From Atlantibacter hermannii (GTDB lineage: Bacteria; Pseudomonadota; Gammaproteobacteria; Enterobacterales; Enterobacteriaceae), in NCBI RefSeq assembly GCF_009907385.1, contig NZ_JAAATR010000003.1, positions 62,001 through 126,000 on the forward strand: a stretch of DNA of 64,000 bases, given 5' to 3'. The notes beneath the pieces are model-generated. The model did no database searches. It was given only the letters and a program-made list of their open reading frames with translations, and had not been told where the DNA came from. The translations under genes and the position numbers were made by a program. Positions within the stretch are counted from its first letter, which is position 1; every line of letters starts with the position of its first letter. Shown here in pieces: positions 7,528-19,933 of this stretch.

Positions 7528-7854
7528 ATGAAAACTTTGATACGAATTTTGCTGTTTAGCTACACGCTCACCCTACTGGGCGGCTGCTCCAGCGTGATGA
7601 CGCATACCGGCGGCGGCGAGAAAGGCGTCTACCCCGGGACGCGCACCAGCGCCGCGCATCTTGGCGATGATAACATCAGCTGGGGTTTTAAGCCGTTGAT
7701 TGCACTGGACTTACCCTTTACCGCCGTAATGGACACGGTTTTATTACCCTGGGATATCTTTCGTACCGATAAATCAGTAAAGTCGCGTGTTGAAGAGAGT
7801 GAACAGAAGAACCACGCCGTTAACAGCGTGATCCCGCCCGCTAACTATCAGTGA
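7528..7854 (+). CDS. yidQ: YidQ lipoprotein (DUF1375)
   Basis: A 108-residue predicted lipoprotein. A short signal sequence ends in the lipobox LGGC (Cys20), so the mature protein should be acylated and membrane-anchored; Ser21-Ser22 after the cysteine favours the outer membrane under the +2 rule. The DUF1375 core (VYPGTRTSAAHL, then LDLPFTAVMDTVLLPWDIFR) is intact. The function is unknown. The 3' end overlaps that of convergent yidR by 7 nt. The ATG at 7528 follows a weak ribosome site. Confidence 0.9.
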   Translation: MKTLIRILLFSYTLTLLGGCSSVMTHTGGGEKGVYPGTRTSAAHLGDDNISWGFKPLIALDLPFTAVMDTVLLPWDIFRTDKSVKSRVEESEQKNHAVNSVIPPANYQ

Positions 7855-9104
7855 CCGGTTTCCGCCATCCAAAGCTGCTGATAACCGTCTTTATGCGCCA
7901 TCCAGGCCACGGTTTTGCCGTCCGGTGAAAAGACTACCGCCTCCCCAGAAGGTGAATGCCGCTGCGTCAGCGGCGTAATCGCGCCGGTTTTGGCATCGCA
8001 CAGCACCACGCTCCCCTGCTGAATAAAACCAAGCCATTCGCCGCTCGGGTGCCAGTTAAACGCCGATTCCACCCCCGCGTCGCCAGCGGTTAACTGCTGC
8101 GGCTCACCGCCGTTTGGCGAGATCAGCCACAGCTGCGCGATACCCCGTTCATCACGCATTAAAAACGCGATGGCATCGCCCTGCGGATTGCTGCGCACCC
8201 AGTGGCGCGGCGTGGTCGCCAGGCCTGGATATGCACGCGAATGCGTGAAGGTAAGCCGCCGCTGGACCACGCCCGCAGGCGGCGCGGGCAGCGTGGTTTC
8301 AGTGCCTTCAAGCGGCTCAGCGCCAGCCTGTTTCCAGTCGGCTTCGCGCGCCGGCAAATCGACAATAAACAGTTCGGGGATTTTCTCGCCCGTCGCGCTG
8401 CGCGTATCGCCAATAAACGCCAGCGCCCGGCGCTGCACGCTGCCATCCGGCTTGCGATAACCGTGTGCGCCCACCCACCCCTCTTCATAAGCGCGATTGA
8501 TGTCATCACTGCCCGGTTTCGGTTCTGGCGTAGTACGGCTGACCAGGGCGCACCAGTATTGCCCGGCGTATTCACGGGGGTGAACGCAGGGCGGCATTAC
8601 CGGGCCAAAAGGCAGCGCCACGCCGACGTTACGTAAATCGAGCGCCGGATCATGCTCATGCAGCACATGGTCGTTATAGGTAAAGCTCACCCATTCGCCG
8701 TCCGGACTGAACACATGCACGTGGCTCCCGCCGCGTAGCGCGCCGGGGGTAAACGGCGGAGTAATATCCATGGCATCCAGGTTTTGGGCGATGCCGTTTT
8801 CCAGCGTTACGCCGCGACGATGGTGGAAATCATACTGCCAGCCTGCGTCCGGGTTTTCCGGGCCGTGGATAAACACATACTGCGCTTTCTGCGGGTTCAC
8901 CGTCACCACGCCAACATTCGCCCCCCCGGTCGCCCGGTAGAGCACGTCCACTTCTCCCGTCTCTACATTGACCCGCTCAATGGTTTCACCGGTAAATGAC
9001 GCGCCGGACGGGCGCACGTCAAACGCCAGCCAGCGGCTGTCCGGCGTCCAGGTATTGATATTGGTGAGTTGATGGTGACGGGGGGCAAAAGTAAGTTGTT
9101 TCAT
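7848..9104 (-). CDS. yidR: YidR, DUF3748 beta-propeller-like protein
   Basis: A 418-residue protein (E. coli YidR 415) of the DUF3748/TolB-like beta-propeller group. Repeated blade-type motifs are visible: TWTPDSRWLAFDV, HVFSPDGEWVSFTYND, RSNPQGDAIAFLMRD, FNWHPSGEWLGFI and VVFSPDGKTVAWM. No signal peptide is seen, so it is probably cytoplasmic. The role is unknown. I start at ATG 9104 (MKQLTFAPR), which matches the E. coli N-terminus; an upstream in-frame ATG at 9140 would add 12 unconserved residues. The dgo terminator separates it from dgoT. Confidence 0.88.
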   Translation of the reverse strand: MKQLTFAPRHHQLTNINTWTPDSRWLAFDVRPSGASFTGETIERVNVETGEVDVLYRATGGANVGVVTVNPQKAQYVFIHGPENPDAGWQYDFHHRRGVTLENGIAQNLDAMDITPPFTPGALRGGSHVHVFSPDGEWVSFTYNDHVLHEHDPALDLRNVGVALPFGPVMPPCVHPREYAGQYWCALVSRTTPEPKPGSDDINRAYEEGWVGAHGYRKPDGSVQRRALAFIGDTRSATGEKIPELFIVDLPAREADWKQAGAEPLEGTETTLPAPPAGVVQRRLTFTHSRAYPGLATTPRHWVRSNPQGDAIAFLMRDERGIAQLWLISPNGGEPQQLTAGDAGVESAFNWHPSGEWLGFIQQGSVVLCDAKTGAITPLTQRHSPSGEAVVFSPDGKTVAWMAHKDGYQQLWMAETGH

Positions 9105-9146
9105 AGACAGGCTCGTTCTGATGACGGTAATGCTCATCATAGTACG

Positions 9147-9179
9147 CTAAAAAAACAGACGCCCGATGGCAGGCGCCTG
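9147..9179 (-). terminator. dgo operon terminator
   Basis: On the minus strand an 8-bp stem (CAGGCGCC with GGCGTCTG, one G-U pair) is followed by seven T, 7 nt after the dgoT stop codon. A good rho-independent terminator for dgoRKADT. Confidence 0.82.
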
Positions 9180-9185
9180 ATTTTA

Positions 9186-10478
9186 TTAACCGACCCGTTT
9201 CACATCCCCGACCAGCAAAATGTAAGAGCAGGCACCAGTCAACGCCACCGCCGAGATATACACCAGCGCCGGGGCGAAGCCGTAACCCTGCGCTAAATAG
9301 CCCACGACCAGCGGCACCGTAATCCCGCCGAGACCACCGACGAAGTTAAACACCCCGCCCGTCAGACCAATCAGGCGCATCGGGGCGAGTGAGGAAACCA
9401 GCGACCAGGTGATAGACGCAAACCCGTTGCCGAAGAACGCCAGCGCCATCAGCGCCATAATCCACACCGGATCGTTGGTGTAGTTTGCGCCCATGATGCA
9501 GGTGGAAATCAACAGCCCGCAGATAATCGGCGTTTTGCGCGCCACGCCCAGCGAATGCCCGCGTCGCACCAGCCGATCGGCGACCCAACCGGACAGCAGT
9601 ACGCCGAAGAAGGCCGCCAGGAAGGGCACCGTGGTCATAAATCCGGCTTTTAACGCGGCAATGCCTTTTTCCTGGGTGAGGTAATTCGGGAACCAGGTCA
9701 GGAAAAACCACAGCGTTGAGGTCACGGCAAACTGGCCTACATAGACGCCCAGTAATTTACGATGGAAAACCAGTTTCCAGTCGGCGCGGGTCAACGGCGT
9801 GCGCGCTTTTTTCTCAACCGGCGCGTCGCCATCCACCAGACCGCCACCGTCGCGGATATACTCCAGCTCCGCCTGGTTAACGCCTTTGCTGCGGCGCGGC
9901 GGCTGATAGACTTTGATCCAGATAAACGACCAGATGATGCCGATCCCGCCGGTGACAATAAACACCCAGTGCCAGCTCAGCAGCTCCTGGATCCAAATTA
10001 ACAGCGGCGTTAAAAACGCCAGGCCGACAAACTGCCCGGAGGTGTAAAAGCCCACCGCCGAAGCGCGCTCATGCTCCGGGAACCAGCTGGTCACCATGCG
10101 GTTGTTGGTAGGAAACGCCGGGGCTTCAAATATGCCTGTAATAGCGCGTAAGCCTATTAACGACAGCAATCCCGTGGCGAAGCCCTGGAACAGGGTCGCC
10201 ACCGACCAGCCGAGAATGGCGATAAAATAGGTTAAACGCGACCCGACGCGATCCAAAAACCAGCCGCCGGGGATTTGGCATAGCGTATATAACCAGGCAA
10301 AGGCGGAAAAGACGTAACCCATTTCCGCGTTGGTAATGCCGAACTCCTCCTGAATATGGGCGGACGCCACCGCCAGATTGGCGCGATCGACATAACAAAT
10401 CACGACGGTAATAAAGATCATAACCAGCGTCAGGTAGCGGCGGCGCGTAGGTTTTGCCGCAGTTACAGAAATATCCAT
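9186..10478 (-). CDS. dgoT: D-galactonate:H+ symporter DgoT
   Basis: A 430-residue MFS transporter of the anion:cation symporter (ACS) family, 12 membrane helices, the same length as E. coli DgoT, which brings D-galactonate into the cell with protons. The N-terminus ([25 protein letters not shown]) carries the family DRxN motif, and helix 4-5 has the conserved [18 protein letters not shown] region. It is the last gene of the dgo operon, 133 bp after dgoD, with a terminator behind it. Upstream genes degrade the imported sugar acid. Confidence 0.95.
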   Translation of the reverse strand: MDISVTAAKPTRRRYLTLVMIFITVVICYVDRANLAVASAHIQEEFGITNAEMGYVFSAFAWLYTLCQIPGGWFLDRVGSRLTYFIAILGWSVATLFQGFATGLLSLIGLRAITGIFEAPAFPTNNRMVTSWFPEHERASAVGFYTSGQFVGLAFLTPLLIWIQELLSWHWVFIVTGGIGIIWSFIWIKVYQPPRRSKGVNQAELEYIRDGGGLVDGDAPVEKKARTPLTRADWKLVFHRKLLGVYVGQFAVTSTLWFFLTWFPNYLTQEKGIAALKAGFMTTVPFLAAFFGVLLSGWVADRLVRRGHSLGVARKTPIICGLLISTCIMGANYTNDPVWIMALMALAFFGNGFASITWSLVSSLAPMRLIGLTGGVFNFVGGLGGITVPLVVGYLAQGYGFAPALVYISAVALTGACSYILLVGDVKRVG

Positions 10479-10611
10479 GATGTTCTGTCTCCAGATTTTG
10501 GCATGGCGAGGCCCCTCACCATGCCCTGTGAAATACAGAGGGTGATGTATCGAATTATTTTTTTACGGCTGTGACTGAGGCGTTTTTATTTCACTGTCGC
10601 TGAGCGCCTAA

Positions 10612-11760
10612 TTACCACTCCGCGACGCTGCCATCCGCGTGTCGCCATAATGGATTACGCCAGTCAGTCACGCTTTTACTGCGTTCTATAACCTGTTGTT
10701 CATCGATTTCCACACCGAGCCCCGGTTTCATTAACGGGTGGAAATAGCCGCCATCCATTGCGAAGTCTTGTTTATTTTTAACAAAATCGAGCAGTTCTGC
10801 GCCCTGGTTATAATGAATGCCCATACTCTGTTCCTGTAGCACGGCATTACGGGAAACAAAATCAATATGCAGACACGCCGCCAGGGCAATCGGGCCGAGC
10901 GGGCAGTGCGGCGCCAGGCCGACGTCGTAAGCTTCTGCCATTCCGGCGATTTTAAAGCATTCGGTAATGCCGCCCGCGTGGGAGAGATCCGGCTGCAAAA
11001 TAGCGATGCCGCCCGCTTCCAGCACCCGCTTAAACTCAAAGCGCGAGAACATACGTTCGCCTGCGGCAATCGGAATATGGGTTTGCGCGGCCAGGCGCGG
11101 ATAATATTCTGCCTGCTCGGCTAATACCGGCTCTTCAATAAATAGCGGTCGGTATTGTTCAAGTTCCTTAATTAATATTTTCGCCATCGGCGCGCTGACG
11201 CGACCGTGGAAATCCAGGCCGAATTCGATGGTGTTGCCAAAGGCTTCGCGAATTTGCGCCACGGTATTCACGGCGGCATCAACTTTACGGGAATCGTCAA
11301 TCACGCCTAATTCTTCGCAGCCGTTTAATTTAAAGGTATCGAAGCCAATTTTACGCAGCGTTTCGATACCGGCGATCGCTTCCGCCGGACGGTCGCCGCC
11401 AACCCAGCTGTAGGCTTTAATTTTATCGCGCACCAGGCCGCCCATTAATTGCCAGACCGGCGCGTTTAATACTTTGCCTTTAATATCCCATAGCGCCTGG
11501 TCGATACCGGCAATCGCGCTCATTAATATCGGGCCGCCGCGATAAAACCCGCCGCGATACATAATCTGCCACAGGTCGTTGATACGCGCCGGATCCTGGC
11601 CAATTAGCATTTCGCCCAGCTCATGAACCGCGGCTTCAACCGTGCGGGCGCGGCCTTCAATCACCGGTTCGCCCCAGCCGACAATGCCTTCATCGGTTTC
11701 GATTTTTAAAAACATCCAGCGGGGCGGTAGCCGGTACGTGGTGAGTTTGGTTATTTTCAT
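10612..11760 (-). CDS. dgoD: D-galactonate dehydratase DgoD
   Basis: A 382-residue enzyme of the enolase superfamily (mandelate racemase group) that dehydrates D-galactonate to 2-dehydro-3-deoxy-D-galactonate. Metal ligands and catalytic residues expected for the family are visible: Asp183 and His185 in FGLDFHGR, Glu209 in LFIEEPV, Glu235 in AAGERM and His285 in APHCPLGP. I start at ATG 11760 ([20 protein letters not shown]), which gives the E. coli length; a longer frame upstream only reads antisense-free dgoA sequence in another phase. The ATG overlaps the dgoA stop (ATGA). Confidence 0.95.
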   Translation of the reverse strand: MKITKLTTYRLPPRWMFLKIETDEGIVGWGEPVIEGRARTVEAAVHELGEMLIGQDPARINDLWQIMYRGGFYRGGPILMSAIAGIDQALWDIKGKVLNAPVWQLMGGLVRDKIKAYSWVGGDRPAEAIAGIETLRKIGFDTFKLNGCEELGVIDDSRKVDAAVNTVAQIREAFGNTIEFGLDFHGRVSAPMAKILIKELEQYRPLFIEEPVLAEQAEYYPRLAAQTHIPIAAGERMFSRFEFKRVLEAGGIAILQPDLSHAGGITECFKIAGMAEAYDVGLAPHCPLGPIALAACLHIDFVSRNAVLQEQSMGIHYNQGAELLDFVKNKQDFAMDGGYFHPLMKPGLGVEIDEQQVIERSKSVTDWRNPLWRHADGSVAEW

Positions 11761-12374
11761 TTCACTGCCTCTCGATACGCATGAATAAATGCCTGTGCTT
11801 GTTCCTCGGTACGGCTGAGCGGCTGCCCTGCCCGGTAAAGATCGCTGCCAAGACCCGCGCCGATACATCCCGCGTCCAGCCACTGCGCCAGGTTCTCCGG
11901 CGTAACGCCGCCGACGGCGAACACCGGCACATCGGCAGGCAATACGGCTTTTAGCGCGTTGATGTACGCCGGCCCAAAGGCGGAAGACGGGAACACTTTC
12001 AGCGCCTGCGCGCCCGCGTCCAGCGCCGCGAAAGCTTCCGTGGCGGTGGCGCAGCCGGGGCACACGGTCATGCCGTATTCCACCGCGCGCTGGATAACGG
12101 CCACGTTAATGTTGGGCGTGACGATCAGTTTGCAGCCCATTTGCGCCAGTTGGGCCACCTGCTCCGGTTGCGTCACCGTGCCTGCGCCAATCATGGCTTT
12201 ATCGCCATACAAATCCACCATCTCCGGGATGCTCTGCTGCCAGTTCGGTGAATTGAGCGGAATTTCTACCGCCTGAAAGCCAGCGGCGATAATCGCGCCC
12301 ACGTGCTGTGGGGCTTCCTCCGGGGTGATGCCCCGTAAAATCGCGATGAGGGGAAGTTCAGTTTGCCATCGCAT
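11757..12374 (-). CDS. dgoA: 2-dehydro-3-deoxy-6-phosphogalactonate aldolase DgoA
   Basis: A 205-residue class I aldolase (KDPG aldolase family) that splits 2-dehydro-3-deoxy-6-phospho-D-galactonate to pyruvate and glyceraldehyde 3-phosphate. The Schiff-base lysine lies in [13 protein letters not shown], the catalytic glutamate in AVEIPLNSP, and the phosphate loop in VGGVTPEN and GLGSDLY. ATG 12374 follows TAAGGAG at good spacing and gives the E. coli length; a TTG two codons earlier is too close to that site. It overlaps the end of dgoK by 17 nt and the start of dgoD by 4 nt, so translation is coupled. Confidence 0.95.
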   Translation of the reverse strand: MRWQTELPLIAILRGITPEEAPQHVGAIIAAGFQAVEIPLNSPNWQQSIPEMVDLYGDKAMIGAGTVTQPEQVAQLAQMGCKLIVTPNINVAVIQRAVEYGMTVCPGCATATEAFAALDAGAQALKVFPSSAFGPAYINALKAVLPADVPVFAVGGVTPENLAQWLDAGCIGAGLGSDLYRAGQPLSRTEEQAQAFIHAYREAVK

Positions 12375-13242
12375 AGGCAATGCTCCTTATACCTGCCTGA
12401 AAAGCGTGGTCGCCCTCAAGGGTGCGGGCGGTAAAGCCCAGCCGCGCCAGCGCGCGCTGATAGCGGGCGCACAGCCTGAGGTTGGCGACAAGGGTGATGG
12501 GCTCCGATTTGGCGGGTTGAGAGCGGCGCAGCTGCGCGGCTACCTCGTTGCCAATCAACAGCCCGGAAAGATACTCGCTGACATGGGCGCGCGGCAGGGT
12601 GTCGAGAACGTGTGAAGCGCGGACTTCAAACAGACGCGTGATAATGGCGTCATCATTAATGCCCTGCTCCAGACCAGCGTCAAACGCGGCAAGATCGTCC
12701 TGCTGCTCGCCAATACCGACGCCCACCAGCGAATGGGCAAGCAGCAAATGATGCAGTTCACCGGTCATCACGGTGCGAAAATCGAGTATGCGTTCAGCAT
12801 CGGCCTGCACCCATTTGCAGTGAGTGCCCGGCATGATATACAGCGAGGCGGGCGCTAACGCGGCTGCGCCGATAAGCTGAGTTTCTTCGCCACGGATCAC
12901 GTTATGGTTATCGTCACGGTCCACGCTCAGGCCGGGAATAATCCACACGTTCGGGATAACGGCGGTGAGCTGCTCGCCAGGCGCGTTAAATGCAACCGGG
13001 CAAGGCAGATAGGGGGCGTTAATCCACCCGGCGTTGCTGCCAACCATACCCGCCATCAGCACCGGCGTATGCGCATCGCGCCAGCCTTCGGTAACGGTAT
13101 TCAGTACGGCCTCCGGCGTCTGGCCGTTCAGCCGGGTGATACCGCTGGCGGACTGGCGGCTGTCGAGGCACTCCCCATCCTGATACAGCCAGGCGCGAAG
13201 ATTGGTTGAACCCCAGTCGATAGCGATATAACGAGATGTCAT
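12358..13242 (-). CDS. dgoK: 2-dehydro-3-deoxygalactonokinase DgoK
   Basis: A 294-residue sugar-acid kinase of the ASKHA (actin-like ATPase) fold that phosphorylates 2-dehydro-3-deoxy-D-galactonate at the 6-position before the DgoA step. The N-terminal phosphate-1 motif YIAIDWGSTNLRAWL (about 4-18) and the GTHCKWV segment are typical of the family. E. coli DgoK is 292 residues. The ATG overlaps the dgoR stop codon (ATGA), and the end overlaps dgoA by 17 nt. Confidence 0.95.
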   Translation of the reverse strand: MTSRYIAIDWGSTNLRAWLYQDGECLDSRQSASGITRLNGQTPEAVLNTVTEGWRDAHTPVLMAGMVGSNAGWINAPYLPCPVAFNAPGEQLTAVIPNVWIIPGLSVDRDDNHNVIRGEETQLIGAAALAPASLYIMPGTHCKWVQADAERILDFRTVMTGELHHLLLAHSLVGVGIGEQQDDLAAFDAGLEQGINDDAIITRLFEVRASHVLDTLPRAHVSEYLSGLLIGNEVAAQLRRSQPAKSEPITLVANLRLCARYQRALARLGFTARTLEGDHAFQAGIRSIAYAMAN

Positions 13243-13928
13243 GTGATTTCCTTAAGCCTGCGGGTGGAGCTGGCGATCATGTTCAGCGCCGCCTGCTCCG
13301 CCGCGTCGCCATCCTGATGACGGATGGCGTCGAATAACGCTTTATGCTCCTGAAGGGTTTTCGGCATGTTGGCCTCATCGCCCATCCAGGTCCGTTCAAA
13401 TACCGCGCGCTGCAATGAGCTGATCGCCACATTCAACTGCTGCAACACCGGGTTATGCACCGAAGCCAGCACCGCTTCGTGGTAGCGAATATCCGCCTCG
13501 TTAAAGGCGTCGCGATCCTGATTGTTGGCGACCATGTCGTTCAGCGCCGCTTCGATTTGCGCCAGATCGCTTGAGGTGGCGCGTTCCGCCGCCCAGCGGG
13601 CGATGGCTGGCTCCACCAGATTTCGCACCTCGCTCATGGCGCTAATCAGCCGTGGGTCGTAGTCGTTTTCCAGCACCCATTGCAGCACCTCGGTATCGAG
13701 GTAGTTCCACTGGTTGCGCGGCGCGACAAACGCCCCCCGGTAGCGCTTCATTTCGATCAGCCGCTTGGCAAGCAGCGTGCGAAACACTTCGCGGATAATG
13801 TTGCGCGAGGTTTCAAACTCCTCGCACAGGTCCGCTTCTGCGGGCAGCGCCGCGCCCGGTACATATTTCCCGCTCACAATCTGGCGGCCCAGCGTAATCG
13901 CGATGCGATCGGTTTTGGTCAGTGTCAT
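13239..13928 (-). CDS. dgoR: D-galactonate operon repressor DgoR
   Basis: A 229-residue GntR-family (FadR subfamily, FCD domain) regulator, the same length as E. coli DgoR. The N-terminal winged helix spans about 7-75 (GKYVPGAALPAEADLCEEFETSRNIIREVFRTL), the C-terminal FCD ligand domain about 85-225. In E. coli D-galactonate releases DgoR from the dgo promoter. I start at ATG 13928 (MTLTKTDRIAITLG), equal to the E. coli N-terminus; the frame continues upstream but without similarity. First gene of dgoRKADT, which it represses; paired palindromes lie at 14036-14068. Confidence 0.95.
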   Translation of the reverse strand: MTLTKTDRIAITLGRQIVSGKYVPGAALPAEADLCEEFETSRNIIREVFRTLLAKRLIEMKRYRGAFVAPRNQWNYLDTEVLQWVLENDYDPRLISAMSEVRNLVEPAIARWAAERATSSDLAQIEAALNDMVANNQDRDAFNEADIRYHEAVLASVHNPVLQQLNVAISSLQRAVFERTWMGDEANMPKTLQEHKALFDAIRHQDGDAAEQAALNMIASSTRRLKEIT

Positions 13929-14035
13929 GGCTTTTCCCTGGTAATCCACACATCCCTTTACTTTACCGTGACCGCCGGTTTCCGCCTCCATTTTGAAGTA
14001 CAAACGTGAAGCAAGTGGCCATGACGACGGTAACA

Positions 14036-14081
14036 ATGTAGTACAACATGTAATTGTTGTACTACAATTTAGATCACAAAA
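14036..14081 (-). promoter_or_regulatory. dgo operator region: inverted DgoR-like repeats and a CRP half-site
   Basis: Two copies of ATGTAGTACAACA / ATTGTAGTACAACA face each other (14036-14048 on plus, 14055-14068 on minus), separated by 6 bp. Their centre is about 120 bp before dgoR. GTAC palindromes of this type are known as the DgoR target in E. coli. Read on minus, TGTGATCTAAATTGTA at 14066-14081 is a one-sided CRP match (left half only). No clear -35/-10 pair was found. Confidence 0.65.
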
Positions 14082-14205
14082 ACAACAATCCGCAATCAAG
14101 AAGGGATCGCGGGGGTAATCAATGTGAAAACAAGGAGAGTAAAAACGTCAGAGAGACAGGGAAGCAGGCCGCCGGAAAGGCTCCAGGCGGCAGGATAAGC
14201 GGCAG

Positions 14206-15018
14206 TTATTGCAGAACGAACTTCTCAATGGCGTACGCTACGCCGTCTTCGAGATTGGTTTTGGTTTCAAAATTCGCCACAGCTTTGACAGAATCAATCG
14301 CGTTACCCATCGCCACGCCAATACCGGCATACTGGAGCATCGCAATATCGTTTTCCTGATCGCCGATCGCCATCACCTCTTCCGGTTTGATGTTCAGCGC
14401 ATCCGCCAGGGATTTCACGCCGGTGCCTTTGGTGACGCGCTTATCCAGAATCTCCAGGAAGTACGGCGCGCTTTTCAGCACGGTGTATTTTTCTTTCACT
14501 TCTGCCGGAATACGTGAGATGGCTTTATCGAGCACCGCTGGCTCATCAATCATCATGACTTTCAGAAACGTCATGTTCGGGTCCATTTTCTCCGCTTCGC
14601 AGAACACCAGCGGAATGGTGGCGACAAAGGATTCATGCACCGTGTAATAGCTGATATCGCGGTTGGCGGTATACAGCGTATTACGGTCGAGGGCGTGGAA
14701 ATGCGAACCGACCTCCCGGGAGAGTTGTTCCAGATAACGATAATCGTCATAGCTCAGTGGCGTTTGCGCCACGGTACTGCCGTCGCTGGCTTTCTGCACC
14801 AGCGCGCCGTTGTAGGTGATGCAGTAGTCGCCCGGCTGCTCCATGTGCAGTTCTTTCAGGTAGCTATGAACCCCTGCATAAGGGCGGCCGGTGGTGAGCA
14901 CCACGTTAACGCCCTGTTCACGCGCCTTTGCGATAGCGTCTTTAACACCGGGCGAAATGGTGTGATCGGGCAGCAAAAGCGTGCCGTCCATATCAATTGC
15001 GATGAGTTTTATCGTCAT
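14206..15018 (-). CDS. yidA: Sugar phosphatase YidA (HAD, Cof type)
   Basis: A 270-residue haloacid-dehalogenase phosphatase of the Cof/subclass IIB type, same length as E. coli YidA, which hydrolyses erythrose 4-phosphate, mannose 1-phosphate and other sugar phosphates in vitro. Motif I IAIDMDGTLL (Asp9 nucleophile, Asp11), motif II LTTGRP (about 41-46), motif III Lys near 197 (KRVTKGTGVKSL) and motif IV IGDQENDIAML (Asp near 220) are all present, with a cap domain between. It is monocistronic here; yidB, its E. coli neighbour towards gyrB, is absent. Confidence 0.94.
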   Translation of the reverse strand: MTIKLIAIDMDGTLLLPDHTISPGVKDAIAKAREQGVNVVLTTGRPYAGVHSYLKELHMEQPGDYCITYNGALVQKASDGSTVAQTPLSYDDYRYLEQLSREVGSHFHALDRNTLYTANRDISYYTVHESFVATIPLVFCEAEKMDPNMTFLKVMMIDEPAVLDKAISRIPAEVKEKYTVLKSAPYFLEILDKRVTKGTGVKSLADALNIKPEEVMAIGDQENDIAMLQYAGIGVAMGNAIDSVKAVANFETKTNLEDGVAYAIEKFVLQ

Positions 15019-15115
15019 GGGGATCTTTTGAGGTAGTGGGTTTGGTCCATGCTAACGCGATTCCGCTCACAAAAAAACCACTTCATTCGGCAGTGAGCGC
15101 CCTCTAAGGGTAGCC

Positions 15116-15142
15116 AAAAAAACGCCGCTCGGATGAGCGGCG
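15116..15142 (-). terminator. gyrB terminator
   Basis: On the minus strand CGCCGCTC-ATCC-GAGCGGCG is followed by seven T, 22 nt after the gyrB stop. It closes the dnaA-dnaN-recF-gyrB unit. Confidence 0.87.
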
Positions 15143-15164
15143 AATTTTGATGACCGGAAAAAGG

Positions 15165-18681
<3,517 letters not shown>

Positions 18682-18717
18682 ATATGGGTTTCTTCGGGCC
18701 AGGGCGTAATCGGCGCA

Positions 18718-18803
18718 GCCAGTTTCAACGCGGACTGCGCGCAGACCCTGGAGCGTACACGAAGTACGTGACAGGGGCGAGCACAGCCCTGGTTGAAAAT
18801 GGC
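18718..18803 (-). repeat. ERIC-like (IRU) palindromic repeat between dnaN and recF
   Basis: An 86-bp imperfect palindrome. The outer arms are GCCAGTTTCAAC (18718-18729) and GTTGAAAATGGC (18792-18803), pairing at 11 of 12 positions. Inside are CCCTG/CAGGG arms (18746-18750 and 18771-18776 region) and a central GTAC-ACGAA-GTAC. The core CCCTGGAGCGTACACGAAGT ... GTGACAGGGGCGAGC resembles the ERIC core (AGGAGCTTACATAAGTAAGTGACTGGGGTGAGC). It lies in an operon that has no gap at this point in E. coli, so it looks inserted. The dnaN stop and recF start are untouched. Confidence 0.75.
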
Positions 18804-18828
18804 AAGTAAGATAGCCCGATATTGTTCA

Positions 18829-19929
18829 CTACAGTCTCATTGGCATAACAACGTAGGCAGCCGACTGCGATGCGGCATCTTCAATCTGTACACTCGATAC
18901 GGAGTCCGTCAGCAAAATGCGCACATTCTCGCACTTAAGCGCATTCAGCACGTCCAGCACATAACTGACGTTAAAGCCGATCTCCATCTCGGTGCCCGCG
19001 TAGGTCACGTCGAGGATCTCTTCGGCCTCTTCCTGTTCCGGGTTGTTAGCGGTAATTTTCAACTGGTTTTCGCTGACGTACAGGCGCACGCCACGAAACT
19101 TCTCGTTAGAGAGAATAGCCGCCCGGGCGAACGCCTGTTTCAGCAGATCGCAGCCTGCGTCCAGGTGTTTATCCGGATTTTTCGGCAACACGCGACGATA
19201 GTCCGGGAAACGGCCATCCACCAGCTTGGAGGTGAAGATGTAGTCGTTAACGTGAGCGCGAATGTTATTGCTACCGATCTGAATGCGCAGCGGGCTGTCA
19301 CCGCCGTCGAGCATACGCATCAGCTCCAGCACGCCTTTACGCGGCACGATCACCGAATGGTTTGGCAGCGGTTGCCCTACCGGCATTGCGCATACCGCCA
19401 GACGGTGACCGTCGGTCGCCACGGTGCGTAGCTCTTCGCCTTCGGTTTCAAACAGCATCCCGTTCAGGTAATACCGCACGTCCTGATGCGCCATGGAGAA
19501 CTGGGTGGCTTCGATCAGGCGCTTCATGGTGGCCTGCGGGAGCGTGAACTCCACTTCGCTCTGCCAGTCGTCCAGATTCGGGAAGTCCGCTGCCGGTAAT
19601 GTAGACAGCGAGAAGCGGCTGCGCCCGGAGCGCACCAGCATTCTGTCGCCTTCCAGCGTGACGGCAATTTCCGCCCCTTCCGGCAAGCCACGGCAGATAT
19701 CGAAGAATTTGCGCGCCGGCACGGTGGTCGCGCCTGCCTGGTGCGGTAGCGACAGCGCCACGCGCGCGATCATCTCCATTTCGAGATCGGTTCCGGTCAG
19801 CGAAAGGGTCCCGTCCGTCACCTGCAACAGCAGGTTTCCGAGGATCGGTAACGTCGGACGGCCCCCTAACGGGCCACTAACCTGCTGGAGCGGTTTTAAT
19901 AAATGTTCACGTTCAACGGTAAATTTCAT
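18829..19929 (-). CDS. dnaN: DNA polymerase III beta sliding clamp
   Basis: A 366-residue processivity clamp, the same length as in E. coli; it dimerises into a ring around DNA and tethers polymerases, Hda and MutS. Three clamp domains of about 120 residues each are recognisable, ending in the conserved QSAAYVVMPMRL tail that forms part of the protein-binding cleft. It starts 4 bp after dnaA, as in E. coli, and is part of the dnaA-dnaN-recF-gyrB series. Confidence 0.97.
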   Translation of the reverse strand: MKFTVEREHLLKPLQQVSGPLGGRPTLPILGNLLLQVTDGTLSLTGTDLEMEMIARVALSLPHQAGATTVPARKFFDICRGLPEGAEIAVTLEGDRMLVRSGRSRFSLSTLPAADFPNLDDWQSEVEFTLPQATMKRLIEATQFSMAHQDVRYYLNGMLFETEGEELRTVATDGHRLAVCAMPVGQPLPNHSVIVPRKGVLELMRMLDGGDSPLRIQIGSNNIRAHVNDYIFTSKLVDGRFPDYRRVLPKNPDKHLDAGCDLLKQAFARAAILSNEKFRGVRLYVSENQLKITANNPEQEEAEEILDVTYAGTEMEIGFNVSYVLDVLNALKCENVRILLTDSVSSVQIEDAASQSAAYVVMPMRL

Positions 19930-19933
19930 AGCG

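Noticed and set aside
10612-12063. A 483-codon version of dgoD with an extended N-terminus
   Set aside because: The extra 101 residues overlap dgoA in another frame and do not resemble the enolase superfamily; ATG 11760 gives the normal 382 residues and a 4-nt overlap.
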